In this document: positions 39,061 to 40,947 of the stretch, piece by piece
Numbering within the stretch: position 1 is the stretch's first letter
How the letters are laid out: each line of letters begins with the position of its first letter
Source: Chara braunii
Lineage: Eukaryota > Streptophyta > Charophyceae > Charales > Characeae
NCBI GenBank assembly: GCA_003427395.1
Contig: BFEA01000458.1
Location: 1,149,965 to 1,190,911, forward strand
Direction of reading: 5' to 3'
Length of the DNA stretch: 40,947 bases
Made by a program: the position numbers and the translations under genes
Notes under the pieces: generated by a model
The model's input: only the letters and a program-made list of their open reading frames with translations
What the model was told of the DNA's origin: nothing
Databases searched by the model: none

Positions 39061-39441
39061 AGCATGTTTTCTTTGTTGTTGATGTTCTTCTTCTTCTTCT
39101 TCTTCTTCTTCTTCGTCGTCGTCGTCTTCTTCTTCTTCTTCGTCTTCGTCGTCGTCGTCTTCTTCTTCTTCTTCTTCTTCTTCTTCTTCTTCTTCTTCTT
39201 CTTCTTCTTCTTCTTCTTCTTCTTCGTCGTCGTCTTCTTCTTCTCCACCCTCTTCTTCTTCTTCTTCTTCTTCTTCTTCTTCTTCTTCTTCTTCTTCTGA
39301 AACAGAATCAAGAGACATCGCTCCTTTCTTCTTTCTTCTTCTTCTTCTTTCCTGTTCTTTTCCTCTGGAGTCGGTGCCATAGAGAAAGTTTGACAACATT
39401 TTCCCCAATTGAGAAAAAAAAGACTGCCGGTTCTCACGCAC
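38947..39441 (-). CDS. Possible acidic Glu/Asp-tract protein
   Basis: A 164-codon frame: MRENRQSFFSQLGKMLSNFL, a basic EQERRRRRKKKG patch, SLDSVSE, then about 70 Glu/Asp residues with one Gly-Gly, then HQQQRKHACDSSRVFYASD and a hydrophobic tail. The tract is a GAA/GAC trinucleotide array, so the open frame may be a passive product. In its favour, all interruptions keep the frame and only exchange Glu and Asp. The other frames read poly-Lys/Thr and poly-Ser/Leu-type runs equally well. Confidence 0.25.
   Translation of the reverse strand: MRENRQSFFSQLGKMLSNFLYGTDSRGKEQERRRRRKKKGAMSLDSVSEEEEEEEEEEEEEEEEGGEEEDDDEEEEEEEEEEEEEEEEEEEEEEDDDDEDEEEEEDDDDEEEEEEEEEEHQQQRKHACDSSRVFYASDVAKDVFCAYFPLGLTFCFLVRRLCLT
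39089..39298. repeat. (CTT)n/(CGT)n trinucleotide array
   Basis: About 210 bases of CTT with blocks of CGT and one TCCACC interruption; period three is kept throughout. A smaller CTT run lies at 39325-39349. Confidence 0.95.
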
Positions 39442-39449
39442 CCATGCTT

Positions 39450-39752
39450 TTTGGACTTTTCCTCAATATACTTAAAGCACCACTATACAGAGGAACACCC
39501 ATCTTGCAAAAGCGAACCAAAAAAAAAAAAAATCAGAGAGAGAGAGAGGCGCAGAAGACGGGCGTTGAAGTTAAAAATGGGATCCCGCAAAATAATCATC
39601 TTTAGGGGTCCGTTGGGAAAAGTGACCCCTCCACTATCCAAAACTGGTTTCGTACCCTAGCCAGGGAAAACTTTTTTCCTCGGGTCAGCAAAATCTATCC
39701 CAAGATAGGGGTAGTTTAGTCGAACGTTACCAAACAACCAAAGCCTAAATTC

Positions 39753-39789
<37 letters not shown>

Positions 39790-40295
39790 ACCCACCCACC
39801 CACGAGGGCTACATGGTGCCTCACTACGTACCCAAGCCTGCTTTCTGCCAAACCTAACCCGCAGCCTAACCAAGCCAACTTGGGGGGCGGGGATAGGGCC
39901 TGATGCTGCTGACAGCAGTGCAGGCCTCATAAAGAAGCCTCTGCCCGGCCTCCACCGAACCCATCCACAGCCTACTGGTTGTCGTCTCGCAAGGAATTTA
40001 CTGGTAATATTTATTTAAATTTTAAACTTTAAAGGCTATTTGAGTGGTGCTGTTTCTTTCAAGCCCCAAAACCTCACCAATTTTTTAAAGTCTTTCCCCC
40101 CAACCCCAAACCCCAAAACCAACCAAGGCCCCTAAAGAAGTCATTTATTCAATAGCATAGACCATCCACTCCTTGATAGAAACTTTAAAGGTTCCCCCCC
40201 GCACCCCCGTCCCCCCGCCCTACCCAACCCAACCCAACCCTGCCCCGCCCCATGTGGCCACACCCCACCCCACTGCACTTACCAAACAGATAAAC
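39450..40295. other. Non-coding stretch with A- and C-runs
   Basis: Poly-A at 39520-39531 and 39758-39787 (the latter followed by a CCCA array, 39788-39802). C-rich text with repeated AACCC near 40210-40240. No gene seen. Confidence 0.5.
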
Positions 40296-40372
40296 AAAAG
40301 GAAAAAAAAGGGAAAAAAGGAAAAAAAGGGAAAAAAAGGAAAAAGAAAAAAAAAGAAGAAAGAAAGAAAGGG
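40296..40372. repeat. Purine tract (A/G)
   Basis: About 75 bases of A and G only, mostly GGAAAAAA units. Confidence 0.85.
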
Positions 40373-40499
40373 ATCCCTTCTGAGTTCCTTCTGTGTTGGG
40401 GCAGTGGAGCAAGAGGGTGGGGCTTCGCTGCCAAGGAAGAAAACAAGAGGTACCGAATATGGCGGCACTGGGTCACAGGGGACGGAGGATGGCCCCCGA

Positions 40500-40575
40500 C
40501 AGGCGACTGGGAGAAGACCACACGCTAGAGACGTAGAGAGACATAGAGAGACTTAGAGAGACGAAGAGAGACAAA
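40500..40575. repeat. Degenerate AGAGACNTAG repeat
   Basis: AGAGAC recurs five times at about 10-base spacing from 40532 to 40571. The minus-strand frame 40940-40473 reads across this and the CATC array without any recognised motif. Confidence 0.5.
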
Positions 40576-40844
40576 GGCAAGAGTAAAGTTCTCCGTTTCT
40601 CTTGATCCTTAACAAAGATTGAACACAAAGATTGCCAAGATCTCTTCGCTTGGCCTTTCTTTTCTGACTCGTAAAGATCACTGGGTTCGTCCGGTAGGTC
40701 ATCCCAGACCTCTCCGGCCCAGGTTGGCCCGACGGCCAGTCTGGCAGCAAGTACATCCAGGCCGTCCAAGCCCAGACTGAGCAGACTGAGAAGACACCTC
40801 CCTCCCTGGGTCTTTTCTAACTTGTCCAGATTCGCCGTACGGGT

Positions 40845-40947
40845 CATCCATCCATCCAATTCACCCATCCGTCGATCCAATTCATTCATCCCTCCCTCCC
40901 ACCCGCCCACCCATCCATCCCATCCATTCCCTCCCTTCATCCCTCCC
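40845..40947. repeat. (CATC)n/(CCTC)n degenerate array at window end
   Basis: CCATCCATCC, CCCTCCCTCC and CACCCATCC units fill the last 100 bases, continuing to the window edge. Confidence 0.85.

Noticed and set aside
39048-39605. Plus-strand poly-Leu/Arg frame of 185 codons.
   Set aside because: Product of the CTT array; no motif outside the repeat.

Overview
The window reads as nuclear DNA of a large, repeat-dense eukaryotic genome. There are no bacterial-style operons. Coding traces are broken, introns are long, and microsatellites, A/T-tailed retroposons and transposon relics fill most of the space. A primer-binding site matching the plant-type tRNA-Asp 3' end, a PIF/Harbinger transposase with a trihelix partner, and a membrane-anchored DnaJ-type zinc-finger gene all point to the green lineage. 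A charophyte-type alga is my best guess, but it comes from general resemblance and is unproven.

Layout. 1-10 kb: a Ty3-type LTR with its primer-binding site (1-708), an opposing truncated LTR copy (4463-4958), one copy of a long dispersed repeat (1649-2603; second copy 9601-10057), a 52-bp minisatellite, and a hairpin-rich segment with A/T-tailed retroposons (7.4-9.0 kb). 10-17 kb: a decayed gag-like relic ending in an RGG tract, then low-content DNA with short perfect stem-loops. 17102-18016 is an assembly gap. 18-22 kb: no convincing gene, but a 900-bp block holds about ten copies of a stem-loop whose loop is conserved while its arms co-vary. 22.2-28 kb: a third LTR copy fused directly to a broken Harbinger transposase (+), followed tail-to-tail by a broken trihelix/SANT gene (-). 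28-35 kb: tandem and dispersed repeats, a degenerate minus-strand coding relic (31.7-33.0 kb) and a frame-preserving minisatellite. 35.7-38.1 kb: the one credible cellular gene, on the minus strand. It has a transmembrane exon and an exon with four CxxCxG motifs, and the splice phases match across a 1.8-kb intron that holds retroposons and a GA microsatellite. 38.6-40.9 kb: simple repeats and an acidic-repeat open frame.

The two Harbinger-type genes would have worked together as nuclease plus DNA-binding partner, but both are dead here. Every premature stop I can interpret in the transposase and trihelix genes fits a C-to-T or G-to-A transition, and stops in the gag-like and 32-kb relics are compatible with this. 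No reverse transcriptase, integrase, complete tRNA or rRNA gene was recognised.
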